Positions 42,085 to 51,373 of a stretch of DNA of 64,000 nt are shown here, piece by piece. Where the stretch lies: NCBI RefSeq assembly GCF_003984645.1, contig NZ_RWKI01000003.1, positions 403,982 through 467,981 on the forward strand, in the 5' to 3' direction. Positions within the stretch are counted from its first letter, which is position 1. Each line of letters starts with the position of its first letter. The position numbers and the translations under genes are program-made. Below the pieces are notes generated by a model. It saw only the letters and a program-made list of their open reading frames with translations. It made no database searches and was not told the DNA's origin. The DNA comes from Variovorax sp. MHTC-1. Lineage in GTDB: Bacteria; Pseudomonadota; Gammaproteobacteria; Burkholderiales; Burkholderiaceae_C.

Positions 42085-42256
42085 TGATTTCATGCCGCAG
42101 GTTGCTGCTCTCCATCAGCATGCGCTCGATGATCGGCAGCACATGGCCGCCGGGTTCGGTGAGGCCGGTCAGGCGCTTGCCGGCGCGCACGAAAAGCTCG
42201 ATGCCGAGCTCTTCCTCGAGTTCGTGGATCTGCCGGCTCACGCCGGGCTTGGGAGG
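42085..42256 (-). pseudogene. CysB-like LysR regulator fragment
   Basis: The minus strand encodes PGVSRQIHELEEELGIELFV, then RAGKRLTGLTEPGGHVLPII and ERMLMESSNLRHEI, a near-perfect copy of the CysB/Cbl HTH second half. The first helix is gone (PKPGVSR replaces SQPGVSR) and the effector domain is absent. The fragment is fused to the TIGR02444 remnant, so it is a rearrangement scar. Confidence 0.8.
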
Positions 42257-42375
42257 TGCCGGAACGCCTTTTGCCCCATGACCGGGCGCTGTCTCTGTTC
42301 CTCCTGCTCAAACGTCTAAGAAGTGTAGGAGCGGCATGCAAGAAGGAAGCAAAACCTCGGGGTTTCATGTTACCA

Positions 42376-42394
42376 AATAGTAATAATTCTCATT
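42376..42394. promoter_or_regulatory. Fur-box-like site before the siderophore sigma factor
   Basis: AATAGTAATAATTCTCATT, 12 of 19 matches to GATAATGATAATCATTATC, continuing TTGCATTT (reverse strand AAATGAGAATTATTACTAT). It lies 40 bases before the sigma-factor start, as expected for an iron-starvation sigma gene repressed by Fe(II)-Fur. Confidence 0.7.
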
Positions 42395-42433
42395 TGCATT
42401 TTGTCACTTGAGTATTTCAGGAGTACAGCCTTC

Positions 42434-42988
42434 ATGCGACCTTCGAACTTCTCCAGCCCGGTCACGTCGTCGCATGCAGCCGAGCCGACGCTTGCGGAGA
42501 CTTTCATTGCCAACCGGGCGCAGCTGCGGCGCGTGGCCCAGAAGATCGTCCATACCGCGGACCTGGCCGACGAGGTCCTGCAGGACGCGTACCTGAAGCT
42601 GGCCGATGGTGCGTGCGTGCGTGAGGTCCGCAAGCCACTGGGCTATTGCTGCCAGGTGGTGCGCAACGTGGCCTTCGACCACCACCGGCATCATTCCGTG
42701 GAAGCCAGCTGTCGCACCTACTGCGATGACATCGAACTCCTCAGTCCGCCGGCGCACAACGCGCCCGACCGGGTGATGGTGGGGCGGCAGGCGCTCGAGG
42801 CCATCGACAAGGTGCTGGATGCGCTTCCGGCAAGAACGCGTCTGGCGTTCGAGCTCAACCGCCTCAGCGGGTTGACCCAGCGCGAGATAGGGCGGCGCCT
42901 CGGCTGTTCGGCGACCCTGGTCAACTTCATGATCAAGGACGCCGACGAAGCGCTGGAGGGCTGCCGCTATCTCGTGAGCGGCGACTGA
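42434..42988 (+). CDS. ECF-family RNA polymerase sigma factor (iron-starvation type)
   Basis: A 184-residue sigma factor from ATG 42434, with AGGAG nine bases upstream. Region 2 is FIANRAQLRRVAQKIVHTADLADEVLQDAYLKLADG, with the -10-recognising DEVLQDAYLKL. Region 4 is ALEAIDKVLDALPARTRLAFELNRLSGLTQREIGRRLGCSATLVNFMI. It resembles PvdS/OrbS/MbaS-type sigma factors that switch on siderophore operons, and the Fur-like site upstream fits. It is the first gene of the cluster; its target promoter is probably just before the MbtH gene, not recognised with certainty. Confidence 0.9.
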   Translation: MRPSNFSSPVTSSHAAEPTLAETFIANRAQLRRVAQKIVHTADLADEVLQDAYLKLADGACVREVRKPLGYCCQVVRNVAFDHHRHHSVEASCRTYCDDIELLSPPAHNAPDRVMVGRQALEAIDKVLDALPARTRLAFELNRLSGLTQREIGRRLGCSATLVNFMIKDADEALEGCRYLVSGD

Positions 42989-43003
42989 GCGGTCCATGTT
43001 CCA

Positions 43004-43306
43004 ATGCACGCTCGGCGCGTCCCGCAGACGCATGCCGCGGTGAAGAACGTTGTGAACCCCTTGGGGCCGATCGCAGGAATGAAGAAGGACAAAGGGCGGG
43101 ATCCCATCTGGCAGGCCGCATGGGCCTGGGCGCGCAGGCAGCACGAGCCCGGCGGGCTCGACGACGCCGCGCGCCTGGAACTCGCGCAATGGCTGGCAGC
43201 CGATGCGGCTCATCGAAAGACCTACGAAGAGGCCGCCCGTCTCTGGCTCATGGTGGGCCTCGTGCCGCCGGCCAACAACATTCCCGATCCGGACTGCGAA
43301 GACTAA
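43004..43306 (+). CDS. Small DUF4880 (FecR N-terminal)-like protein, possible anti-sigma
   Basis: A 100-residue protein (75 if ATG 43079 is used; neither start has a clear RBS). Residues 33-87 resemble the cytoplasmic FecR N-terminal domain: DPIWQAAWAWARRQHEPGGL, then DDAARLELAQWLAADAAHRK and TYEEAARLWLMVGLV. The transmembrane and periplasmic FecR parts are absent. Located 16 bases after the sigma factor, it may bind the sigma factor in the cytoplasm, or be a degenerate regulator. No other role is suggested. Confidence 0.65.
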   Translation: MHARRVPQTHAAVKNVVNPLGPIAGMKKDKGRDPIWQAAWAWARRQHEPGGLDDAARLELAQWLAADAAHRKTYEEAARLWLMVGLVPPANNIPDPDCED

Positions 43307-43412
43307 ACAGACAGCCGCTCGTTCCGTCATGTAGTGCGGAAGGCAGGTTTCTTCGGTCGCCATGTGCGAAGAAGGCTTGCTCTTCCTCTGATCAACTGCA
43401 TGAGGATGCCGC

Positions 43413-43661
43413 ATGTCTACGAGCTGCTTTGACCGCGAGGACGAAACCTTCATCGTTCTCGTCAACCACGAAGAACAGTATTCGATCTGGCCGCATTGGA
43501 AGGCCGTGCCTGGCGGATGGACGGCGGTCGACGGCATCCAGGGCGACAAGAAGACTGTCACCGACTACATCGAAAAAACCTGGACCGACATGCGCCCGCG
43601 CTCCCTGCGCGAATGGATGGCGCAGCAAGCGGGTTCCGGCGCCGTCGGTACCGCGCAGTAG
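43413..43661 (+). CDS. MbtH-like protein
   Basis: An 82-residue partner of NRPS adenylation domains, needed for their folding or activity. The MbtH signature is complete: [40 protein letters not shown] and [13 protein letters not shown], with the conserved Trp and NxExQxSLWP-type residues. It is the first gene of the tight biosynthetic run; the thioesterase gene starts six bases after its stop. Confidence 0.97.
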   Translation: MSTSCFDREDETFIVLVNHEEQYSIWPHWKAVPGGWTAVDGIQGDKKTVTDYIEKTWTDMRPRSLREWMAQQAGSGAVGTAQ

Positions 43662-43667
43662 GCCTGC

Positions 43668-44405
43668 ATGCAGGCGCCAGTTTCGCTGCTGTGTCTGCCG
43701 TGCGCGGGCGCGAGCGCGACGATGTACTTGCGCTGGCGGCGCGTGCTGCCGCGATGGATCGAGCTCGTCCCGATCGAACTGCCCGGCCGCGGCAGCCGGA
43801 TAGGGGAACGCTTCGCAGAAGACTTCGACGAACTGGTTGCCTTCCTGTGCGAAGAGCGGTCGCATGCGTTGCGCGGGCGCTATGCGTTGTTCGGCCACAG
43901 CATGGGAGCGCTGCTTGCATGGGGCATGGCGACGCGGCTGCACGCCCTGGGTCAGCCGTTGCCGCGGGCGCTGTTCGTTTCCGGCAGCCCGGCGCCGTCG
44001 AAGCGCGATCCCGACCGCTTCGCAAACAAGGACGATGACGCGGCGCTGATCGCAGATCTGCGCAAGCAGGGCGGAACGCCGGAAGAAGTGTTTGCGAGCG
44101 CAGAGCTGATGCGCATCACCCTCGATGTGCTGGGCGCCGACTACCGCGTGTGCGAGAGCTTCAGGCATCGGGGCGGCAGTGCCATGCCGTTTCCGGTCCA
44201 TGCCTTCGGCGGACGCCAGGACGACATCGCCCCGGAGCGGATCGAGGCATGGGCCGCGGAGGCGGACGCGGGCTTCACGCTGGACTGGTTCGATGGCGGT
44301 CACTTCTTCATCCGGCAGCAGGAAAGCCGGGTGCTGCTCGCGCTCCAGCGGCGCCTCGCGCAAACGCTCGCGGGAGGAGTTCATGCAGCTGTCGCCTTTG
44401 CCTGA
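43668..44405 (+). CDS. Type II thioesterase (alpha/beta hydrolase)
   Basis: A 245-residue editing hydrolase that clears misprimed or stalled acyl groups from carrier domains. Its N-terminus LLCLPCAGASATMYLRW is typical. The nucleophile lies in FGHSMGALLAW (Ser78), and the Asp and His are in AFGGRQDDI and FDGGHFFI. It starts seven bases after the MbtH gene and overlaps the PPTase gene by 23 bases. Confidence 0.93.
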   Translation: MQAPVSLLCLPCAGASATMYLRWRRVLPRWIELVPIELPGRGSRIGERFAEDFDELVAFLCEERSHALRGRYALFGHSMGALLAWGMATRLHALGQPLPRALFVSGSPAPSKRDPDRFANKDDDAALIADLRKQGGTPEEVFASAELMRITLDVLGADYRVCESFRHRGGSAMPFPVHAFGGRQDDIAPERIEAWAAEADAGFTLDWFDGGHFFIRQQESRVLLALQRRLAQTLAGGVHAAVAFA

Positions 44406-45066
44406 TGCGCTTCCTCCGGGCATCGAGGCGTATCGCCTGGATCTGGACCTGACCTCGGATCCCATGCGCTCATGGCCGGTCCTGACGCCGGGCGAGCGCG
44501 CGCATGCGGCGCGCTTCGCCCGGCATGCCGACCGTGTTCGCTTCGCGGCCACGCGCGCCGCCACGCGCCGCCTGCTTGCGCGGCGGCTCGATTGCTGTCC
44601 GGCGGAGGTGCCGTTCGGCGAGACCGGACACGGCAAGCCCTTCGTGGATGGCGATGCGCAGGACCTGCCGCTCTTCAATGTCACCCACTCCGGCGCGCAT
44701 GCGGTGATCGCCATCGCCGACGCCGCTTGCGTGCGCGACGTGGGCGTGGACATCGAACGTTGCGACGCCGGCGTGGACACGCAGGCGATTCTCGGCGTCG
44801 CCTTCACGCGAGAGGAGTGCGATGCCGTATGGGCCGCCGCTGATCCGCTCGCCGCCTTCTATGTGCGCTGGGTCGGCAAGGAGGCCGTTCTGAAGGCGAT
44901 CGGCGTCGGCCTCGCGCAAGACCTCCACTCGATCGGCATCCGACTCGCTGGTGATCGATTGCTCGCCGTCGACTGCGAGCGCGCCGCCTGGACATCCGTG
45001 CAGGCCATCACACTCGCGGCGCCGCAAGGCTATGCCGCTGCCCTGGCCTGGCGAAGCAAGGAGTAG
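44383..45066 (+). CDS. 4'-phosphopantetheinyl transferase (Sfp type)
   Basis: A 227-residue enzyme from ATG 44383, preceded by GGAGGAG. It attaches phosphopantetheine to the ACP and PCP domains of the cluster. Motifs are HSGAHAVIAIAD, VGVDIERCDAGVD (metal-binding Asp/Glu, about 116-128) and FYVRWVGKEAVLKAIGVGL. A longer frame extends further upstream but lies inside the thioesterase gene. The start overlaps that gene by 23 bases. Confidence 0.93.
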   Translation: MQLSPLPDALPPGIEAYRLDLDLTSDPMRSWPVLTPGERAHAARFARHADRVRFAATRAATRRLLARRLDCCPAEVPFGETGHGKPFVDGDAQDLPLFNVTHSGAHAVIAIADAACVRDVGVDIERCDAGVDTQAILGVAFTREECDAVWAAADPLAAFYVRWVGKEAVLKAIGVGLAQDLHSIGIRLAGDRLLAVDCERAAWTSVQAITLAAPQGYAAALAWRSKE

Positions 45067-45070
45067 AGAC

Positions 45071-46051
45071 ATGAATGAAACGCTCACCCGGTTCGAGCGC
45101 ACCGCGCCGACCGGATCCGATCTTCCCGTGCTGATCACGCCTGCCAGTGCCGGGCAGCTGCTGACGGACGCCGCCTTCGGGCTGCGGCATCGCATCGACG
45201 AAGCGCTGATGCTCGCCGGCGGTGTACTCCTGCGCGATTTCGGGGTGCCCACGATCGAGTCCTTCCAGCAGTTCGCCGCCTCCTTCGGCCATCCGCTTCT
45301 CAAGTACGAGTTCGCCTCCACGCCGCGCAGCGCCGTCTCGGCCACCGGCGTCTACACCTCCACCGAATACCCTGCGCACCAGCACATCCCGCTGCACAAC
45401 GAACAGGCCTATACGCGCGAGTGGCCGATGAAGATCTGGTTCCATTGCGTGACGGCTTCGCCCGTGGGCGGTGAAACGCCGATTGCGGACAGTCGCGCCA
45501 TCCATCGCCGCATGCCGCAGCGCATTCGCAGTTTGTTCGAGCCGGGCATCCTGTACGTGCGCAACTACGGCGAATTCGACGTGCCGTGGCAGAAGGTCTT
45601 CAACACCGATAGCCGCGCCGAGGTGGAGGCCTTCTGTCGCCGTGCCGGTATCCGCTGGGAGTGGAAGCCGGACGGTGATTTGCGGACCCAGCAGCTGTGC
45701 CAGGCCGTCGAAACGCATCCGGCCACGGGCGAGAAGCTCTGGTTCAACCAGGCGCACCTGTTCCACGTCTCGAACCTGCAGGCCGAAGTCCGCGAATCGC
45801 TGGAAGAACTGCTCGGCATCGAGAACCTGCCGCGCAACGTGTTCTTCGCCGACGGCACGCGCATCGACGACGCGATCTTCGACGAGGTGCGCGCCGTGTT
45901 GGCCGCGGAAACCGTGTCCTTCCGTTGGCAGGAAGGCGACGTGCTGATGCTCGACAACATGCTGGTCGCCCATGCGCGCGCGCCTTTCCAGGGGCCGCGC
46001 AAGGTGGTCGTGGCGATGGCCGAGCCGCACGGCAACCTCGGCAACTTCTGA
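45071..46051 (+). CDS. Fe(II)/2-oxoglutarate-dependent hydroxylase (SyrP/TauD-like), putative aspartate beta-hydroxylase
   Basis: A 326-residue TauD/TfdA-fold enzyme from ATG 45071 with GGAG upstream. The iron-binding HxE is visible as PLHNEQAYTREWPMKIWFHC (about 119), the distal His/Arg region is DNMLVAHARAPFQGPRKVVVAMAEP, and the TxHxN-like WFNQAHLFHVSN follows. Related enzymes beta-hydroxylate Asp bound to an NRPS carrier in siderophore and syringomycin pathways. The adenylation domain of the third synthase has an Asp code, so this is the probable source of beta-hydroxyaspartate. Confidence 0.85.
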   Translation: MNETLTRFERTAPTGSDLPVLITPASAGQLLTDAAFGLRHRIDEALMLAGGVLLRDFGVPTIESFQQFAASFGHPLLKYEFASTPRSAVSATGVYTSTEYPAHQHIPLHNEQAYTREWPMKIWFHCVTASPVGGETPIADSRAIHRRMPQRIRSLFEPGILYVRNYGEFDVPWQKVFNTDSRAEVEAFCRRAGIRWEWKPDGDLRTQQLCQAVETHPATGEKLWFNQAHLFHVSNLQAEVRESLEELLGIENLPRNVFFADGTRIDDAIFDEVRAVLAAETVSFRWQEGDVLMLDNMLVAHARAPFQGPRKVVVAMAEPHGNLGNF

Positions 46052-46072
46052 TCGACGAACGGGATCCACAGC

Positions 46073-49000
46073 ATGACTTCGAGCGGCCATCCCGCGGGAA
46101 ACTTCGTCGAGCATCTGCGCTCGCTGGCGACGCAGCGCGCAGCCGACACGGCATTGATCGTCGTGCGCGCCAGCGGCAGCGAGGTGGTCGACACGATGAT
46201 CGACTACGCGACCCTCGATCGGCGCGTTCGCGCGCTCGCCTCGCTGCTGCAGCGGCGCTTCGCGCGAGGCGAGCGTGCGCTGCTGCTGCTCGACAACGAC
46301 GATCACTACGTGGTCGCGTTCTTCGCCTGTCTCTATGCCGGGCTGATCGCGGTGCCGGTCTTCCCGCCCGAGTCGGCGCGCGCGCAGCACCTCGCGCGGC
46401 TGACCGGCATCGCACTGGATGCGCAGGCTCGATGCATCCTGACCAGCAGCGAGATCCTCGAAATGGTCGGCGCAGGGATCGATGCCTTTGCCGGCGCCGA
46501 GGCCATCGCCGTCGGCCGGGTCGAAGAGGGCGAAGCCGCGCGCTGGCAGCCGCATGCGCCGGCCGAGACCGACATCGCCTTCCTGCAGTACACCTCGGGC
46601 TCCACCTCGGAGCCCAAGGGCGTGATGATCAGCCACGCGAACCTGTGGGCCAACGAACGCGCCATCGAGGAGGGCCTGTCGGTTCGCGCCGACGACGTGT
46701 TCGTCTCGTGGCTGCCCCTGTTCCACGACATGGGCCTGATCGGCGGCCTGCTGCAGCCGATCCACCGCGGCATCCCGGTGGTGCTGATGACGCCGCGCGC
46801 CTTCCTCGAGCGGCCGATGCGCTGGCTGGAGGCGATCTCGCGGCATCGCGGCACCATCAGCGGCGGGCCGGACTTCGCCTACCGCCTGTGCCTGGAGCGG
46901 GTCAAGGCCTCGCAATTGCAGGCCCTCGACCTGTCGAGCTGGCGCCTGGCCTTCTCAGGCGCCGAGCCGGTGCGCCATCAGACCCTGCAGGCCTTCATCG
47001 AGCATTTCGCATCTGCGGGGTTTGCGGCCGGCGCCGTCTTTCCCTGCTACGGCCTGGCGGAGGCCACGCTGTTCGTGACCGGCGGCCGGCGTGGCTGCGG
47101 CATGACCGGCGGCACTTTCTCGGCCGCGGGCCTGGCCCGAGGCCTGGCCGAGGCGAGCGCGCAAGGGCCCACCCTGGTGAGCTGCGGCCGGCCGGCGGCC
47201 GGGCACGGCATCGAGATCGTCGATCCGGAATCGCTCGCCGTACTCGCCGAGGGGCGGATCGGCGAGATCTGGGCGCATGGCCCCAGCATCGGCCGCGGCT
47301 ATTGGGGCAAGCTGGACGAAAGCACGCAGACCTTCTTCGAGCGCACCGGGCGGACCTGGCTGCGCACCGGCGACCTAGGCTTCGTGCACGAGGGCGAGCT
47401 CTACGTCGCGGGGCGGCGCAAGGACCTGATCATCGTTCGCGGCCACAACCTCTATCCGCAGGACATCGAGCGTGCAATCGAGGCCGAGGTCGACGCGGTG
47501 CGCAAGGGGCGGGTGGCCGCCTTCGCGGTCGATGGGCCCGAAGGCGAAGGCATCGGCGTGGCGGCAGAGGTGTCGCGCAGCCTGCAGAAGATGGTGGATC
47601 CTGCAGTGCTGGTCGAGGCCCTGGCCGCGGCAACGAGCGAACTGTGCGGCGAAGCGCCGTCGGTGGTGGTGCTGCTCCAACCCGGCGGCCTGCCGCGCAC
47701 TTCCAGCGGCAAGCTGCAGCGCAGCGCCTGCCGGCAGGGCTGGATCGAAGGCGCGCTCGACGCCTATGCCATCCACGCGCATGGCCGCTTCGTCATGGGC
47801 GGCAGCAGCGTGCGTGCCGGTGCGCGGACGGCATCCGCGCAGGACGACGAGATCGCATCCACGCTCGCTTCGATCTGGCAACAGGTGCTCAGGCGCGACG
47901 ACGACCGGCCGCTCGCGCAGGACGCCCACTTCTTTGCGAGCGGCGGCAACTCCCTCTCGGCGGTCCAGGCCGCAGCGCGGATCGCGGATCGCTGGGCGAT
48001 CGAGTTCCCGGCGCGGACGCTGTTCGAGCAGCCGCGCCTCGCGGGCTGCGCCGCCGAGATCAGACGGCGGCGCGCGGACGGCGTGCGTCCGCGCGCGCCG
48101 CGCATCGCCGCATTGCCGGACGAGCGCCGCGCGCAACCGCTGCCGCTGTCGCATGGCCAGGCACGCCAATGGTTCCTGTGGCACCTGGATCCGTCGAGCT
48201 CGGCCTACCACGTGAGCTTCGCGTTGCGCCTGCGCGGCGCCCTGGATGCCGGCGCGCTGCGCGCCGCCTTCGTCGGGCTGATCGCCAGGCACGAATCCCT
48301 GCGCACTGTGTTCCATGCCGGTGCCGACGGCCGGCCCGAGCAGCGCGTGCTGACGCAGGGACAGCTGGACCTGCAACTGATCGACCTGCGCACCAGCGAG
48401 CCCGATGCGCCCGAAGTGCGCGATGCGCTGCAGCACATCGGCGCCCAGCCCTTCGATCTCTCGCACGGTCCGCTGATGCGCGCGGCGCTGATCCGGCCGG
48501 AAGAAGAGCTTCACATCCTCGCGATCGTCATGCATCACATCGTCTCCGACGGCGCCTCGATGCAGATCATGGTGGACGAGCTGGCGGCAAGCTATCGGGC
48601 CCACGCGAAGGGCGAAGTCGCGGCATTGGCGGCGTTGCCGGCGCAGTACGCCGACTTCGCCGTCTGGCACAACGAACTGCTCGAAGCGGGCGAACGCGAT
48701 CGTCAACTCGCCTATTGGACCCAGCAGCTCGGCGGCGAGCAACCTGTGCTCGCAATGCCCACGGACCGCCCGCGCCAAGCGGTCGCCGGCTACCGCGCGG
48801 CGCGGCACCTGTTCGAACTCCCGGCGCAGCTGCTGGCCGATCTGCGCCGGCGCGCCGACGCCCAGGGGGCGACGCTCTTCATGGCGCTGCTCGCCGGCTT
48901 CCAAGCCTTGCTGCATCGCTACACGGGCCAGCAGGACATCCGCGTCGGCGTGCCGGTCGCCAACCGCCATCGCGTCGAGACCGAGGGCGTCGTCGGCTTC

Positions 49001-51373
49001 TTCGTCAACACGCAGGTGCTGCGCAGCGAGGTCCACGGCCGGCTCGGCTTTGCACCGTTGCTGGCGCAGGTCCGAGAGGCGGTGCTGGGCGCGCAGGCGC
49101 ACCAGGATCTGCCCTTCGAGCAGCTGGTGGAAGCCTTGCAGCCCGAGCGCAGCCTGAGCCACAGCCCGCTGTTCCAGATCCTCTTCAATCACTTGCGCGA
49201 AGACCACAGCGCGTGGCGGCACATGCCGGGTCTGCGGATGGAAGCACAGTCGGTCGCGCCCCAGGCGGCCCAATTCGAGCTCTCGGTGGAAATCCGCGAA
49301 ACCTCCGACCATCGCGTGAGCGTCGCCCTGGTGTACGCCGCCGAGCTGTTCGACGCCGACACCATGGCGCGTTTCGCGCGCCACTATCAGCAGATGCTGC
49401 AGGCACTGGCCCTCGAGCCCAAGCTTGCCGTCGGCGACGTCGAGCTGCTGTCGCAGGAGGAAGCGGCGGAGCTGGACGGCTGGAGCCGCAACGAACAGGA
49501 GATGGGAAGCGGCGAGATCGTGCACCACCTGTTCGAGCGCCAGGCAGAGCGAAGCCCCGAGGCCACGGCGCTGCTGTTCGGCGATGCGGCGCTCAGCTAT
49601 GCCGAGCTCAATGCCCGGGCCAACCGCCTCGCGCATCGGCTGATCGCGCTCGGCGTCGGGCCGGAGAGCAAGGTGGGCATCGCGATGGAGCGTTCCGTCG
49701 AGATGGTGGTCGGCCTGCTCGGCATCCTCAAGGCGGGCGGCGCCTACGTGCCGGTCGATCCGGAGCATCCGCGCGAGCGCATGGCGTACATGGTCGAGGA
49801 CAGCGGCATCGCGCTGCTGCTGACGCAAGCGCATCTGCGCGAGCGCCTGCCGGTTCGCGAAGGTCTCGCGACGCTCGCGCTCGATGAGCTTGCAAGCGAG
49901 CTGCAGGCCTCGCCCTCGCACAACCCGGGCGTCGCGCTGCACGGCGACAACTTGGTCTACGTGATCTACACCTCAGGCTCCACCGGCCGGCCGAAGGGCG
50001 CGGCCAACCGGCATCGGTCGCTGTGCAACCGGCTGGCGTGGGGCCAGCGGCATCAGCCGCTGGATGCCGGCGACACGGTGCTGCAGAAGACGCCCTTCGG
50101 TTTCGACATCTCCTTCTGGGAGTTCTTCTGGCCGCTCGCGCACGGCGCGCGCCTGGCGCTCGCCGGGCCCGGCGAGCACCGCGACCCGGCGCGCCTGGTC
50201 GAGCTGATCCAGGCGCACGGCATCACCACCATTCATTTCGTGCCCTCGATGCTGCAGGCCTTCATGGCCCACGAGGGCATCGCGGCCTGCACCGGCCTGA
50301 AGCGCATGATATGCAGCGGCGAAGCCTTGCCCGCCGAGCTGCAGGCGAAGGTGCTCGCGAGCTTCGCGCAGATCGAGCTGCTCAACCTCTACGGGCCGAC
50401 CGAAGCGGCGATCGAAGTCACCTGGTGGGACTGCCGCGACGACGCGTCGCTCACCGTCCCGATCGGCCGGCCGGTGGGCAATCTCAGCGCCCACGTGCTG
50501 GATGCCGAACTGCGCGTGGTGCCGCGCGGCGTCGCGGGCGAGCTCTACCTCGGCGGCGTCGGGCTCGCGCGCGGGTACTGGCAGCGCCCGGGCCTGAGCG
50601 CCGAGCGCTTCGTGGCCGATCCGCTCGGCGGCACGGGTGCGCGCCTCTACCGCACCGGCGACCTCGCCAGGTGGCGCGGCGACGGCCAGATCGAGTACCT
50701 GGGGCGCGTCGACCATCAGGTGAAGATCCGCGGCTTCCGCATCGAGCTGGGCGAGGTCGAGGCGCAGTTGCGGCTCCAGCCGGAGGTGGAGGAGGCGGTC
50801 GTCGTCGCGCACGACGCGCCGGGCGGCGCCAGGCTGGTGGCCTACGTGTCGAACGGCGGCCGGAGCGAGTTCGACGCGGCACGACTCGCGCAGCAGCTCG
50901 GCAAGACCCTGCCGGACTACATGCTGCCCTCGGCGATCATGGTGCTCACGCGCCTGCCGCTCAACGCGAACGGCAAGGTCGACCGGAAGGCGCTGCCGTC
51001 GCCCACCGTGAGTCGCCAGCAGGCCTACAAGCCGCCGCAGGGCCGCGTCGCCGAAACCGTGGCCGCCATCTGGAGCGAAGTCCTGGGCGTCGAGAAGGTG
51101 GGCGTCGACGACAACTTCTTCGACCTCGGCGGCCATTCGCTGCTGCTGATCCGCGTGCACCGGTTGCTGGAAGACAGGCTGGCCGCCGGGCTGTCGGTGG
51201 TCGATCTCTTCAAGCATCCGACCATTGCCGCGCTCGCGCAGCACATCGCGCAGGGCAAGGGCTCGCCGCAGGCCTCGCTGCCGCAGCAGCAACAGCAGGA
51301 CCAGGAACGGGCGCAGCGCCAGCGCGCGGCGCTGCTGCTCCAGCGCCGGCGCCCGGCAGAGAGGATCGGCTGA
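46073..51373 (+). CDS. NRPS with fatty acyl-AMP ligase loading: FAAL-ACP-C-A-T
   Basis: A 1766-residue synthase. Residues 1-580 form a fatty acyl-AMP ligase ([13 protein letters not shown] at about 171-183), followed by an ACP ([13 protein letters not shown], Ser about 626). A condensation domain follows (690-1110; active site [10 protein letters not shown], about 820-829), then an adenylation domain (about 1140-1640; [35 protein letters not shown]) and a carrier ([11 protein letters not shown], Ser about 1690). The hand-read specificity code is DIWHISLIEK, close to Ser. It loads a fatty acid and adds the first amino acid. The stop overlaps the PKS start (TGATG). Confidence 0.93.
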   Translation: MTSSGHPAGNFVEHLRSLATQRAADTALIVVRASGSEVVDTMIDYATLDRRVRALASLLQRRFARGERALLLLDNDDHYVVAFFACLYAGLIAVPVFPPESARAQHLARLTGIALDAQARCILTSSEILEMVGAGIDAFAGAEAIAVGRVEEGEAARWQPHAPAETDIAFLQYTSGSTSEPKGVMISHANLWANERAIEEGLSVRADDVFVSWLPLFHDMGLIGGLLQPIHRGIPVVLMTPRAFLERPMRWLEAISRHRGTISGGPDFAYRLCLERVKASQLQALDLSSWRLAFSGAEPVRHQTLQAFIEHFASAGFAAGAVFPCYGLAEATLFVTGGRRGCGMTGGTFSAAGLARGLAEASAQGPTLVSCGRPAAGHGIEIVDPESLAVLAEGRIGEIWAHGPSIGRGYWGKLDESTQTFFERTGRTWLRTGDLGFVHEGELYVAGRRKDLIIVRGHNLYPQDIERAIEAEVDAVRKGRVAAFAVDGPEGEGIGVAAEVSRSLQKMVDPAVLVEALAAATSELCGEAPSVVVLLQPGGLPRTSSGKLQRSACRQGWIEGALDAYAIHAHGRFVMGGSSVRAGARTASAQDDEIASTLASIWQQVLRRDDDRPLAQDAHFFASGGNSLSAVQAAARIADRWAIEFPARTLFEQPRLAGCAAEIRRRRADGVRPRAPRIAALPDERRAQPLPLSHGQARQWFLWHLDPSSSAYHVSFALRLRGALDAGALRAAFVGLIARHESLRTVFHAGADGRPEQRVLTQGQLDLQLIDLRTSEPDAPEVRDALQHIGAQPFDLSHGPLMRAALIRPEEELHILAIVMHHIVSDGASMQIMVDELAASYRAHAKGEVAALAALPAQYADFAVWHNELLEAGERDRQLAYWTQQLGGEQPVLAMPTDRPRQAVAGYRAARHLFELPAQLLADLRRRADAQGATLFMALLAGFQALLHRYTGQQDIRVGVPVANRHRVETEGVVGFFVNTQVLRSEVHGRLGFAPLLAQVREAVLGAQAHQDLPFEQLVEALQPERSLSHSPLFQILFNHLREDHSAWRHMPGLRMEAQSVAPQAAQFELSVEIRETSDHRVSVALVYAAELFDADTMARFARHYQQMLQALALEPKLAVGDVELLSQEEAAELDGWSRNEQEMGSGEIVHHLFERQAERSPEATALLFGDAALSYAELNARANRLAHRLIALGVGPESKVGIAMERSVEMVVGLLGILKAGGAYVPVDPEHPRERMAYMVEDSGIALLLTQAHLRERLPVREGLATLALDELASELQASPSHNPGVALHGDNLVYVIYTSGSTGRPKGAANRHRSLCNRLAWGQRHQPLDAGDTVLQKTPFGFDISFWEFFWPLAHGARLALAGPGEHRDPARLVELIQAHGITTIHFVPSMLQAFMAHEGIAACTGLKRMICSGEALPAELQAKVLASFAQIELLNLYGPTEAAIEVTWWDCRDDASLTVPIGRPVGNLSAHVLDAELRVVPRGVAGELYLGGVGLARGYWQRPGLSAERFVADPLGGTGARLYRTGDLARWRGDGQIEYLGRVDHQVKIRGFRIELGEVEAQLRLQPEVEEAVVVAHDAPGGARLVAYVSNGGRSEFDAARLAQQLGKTLPDYMLPSAIMVLTRLPLNANGKVDRKALPSPTVSRQQAYKPPQGRVAETVAAIWSEVLGVEKVGVDDNFFDLGGHSLLLIRVHRLLEDRLAAGLSVVDLFKHPTIAALAQHIAQGKGSPQASLPQQQQQDQERAQRQRAALLLQRRRPAERIG

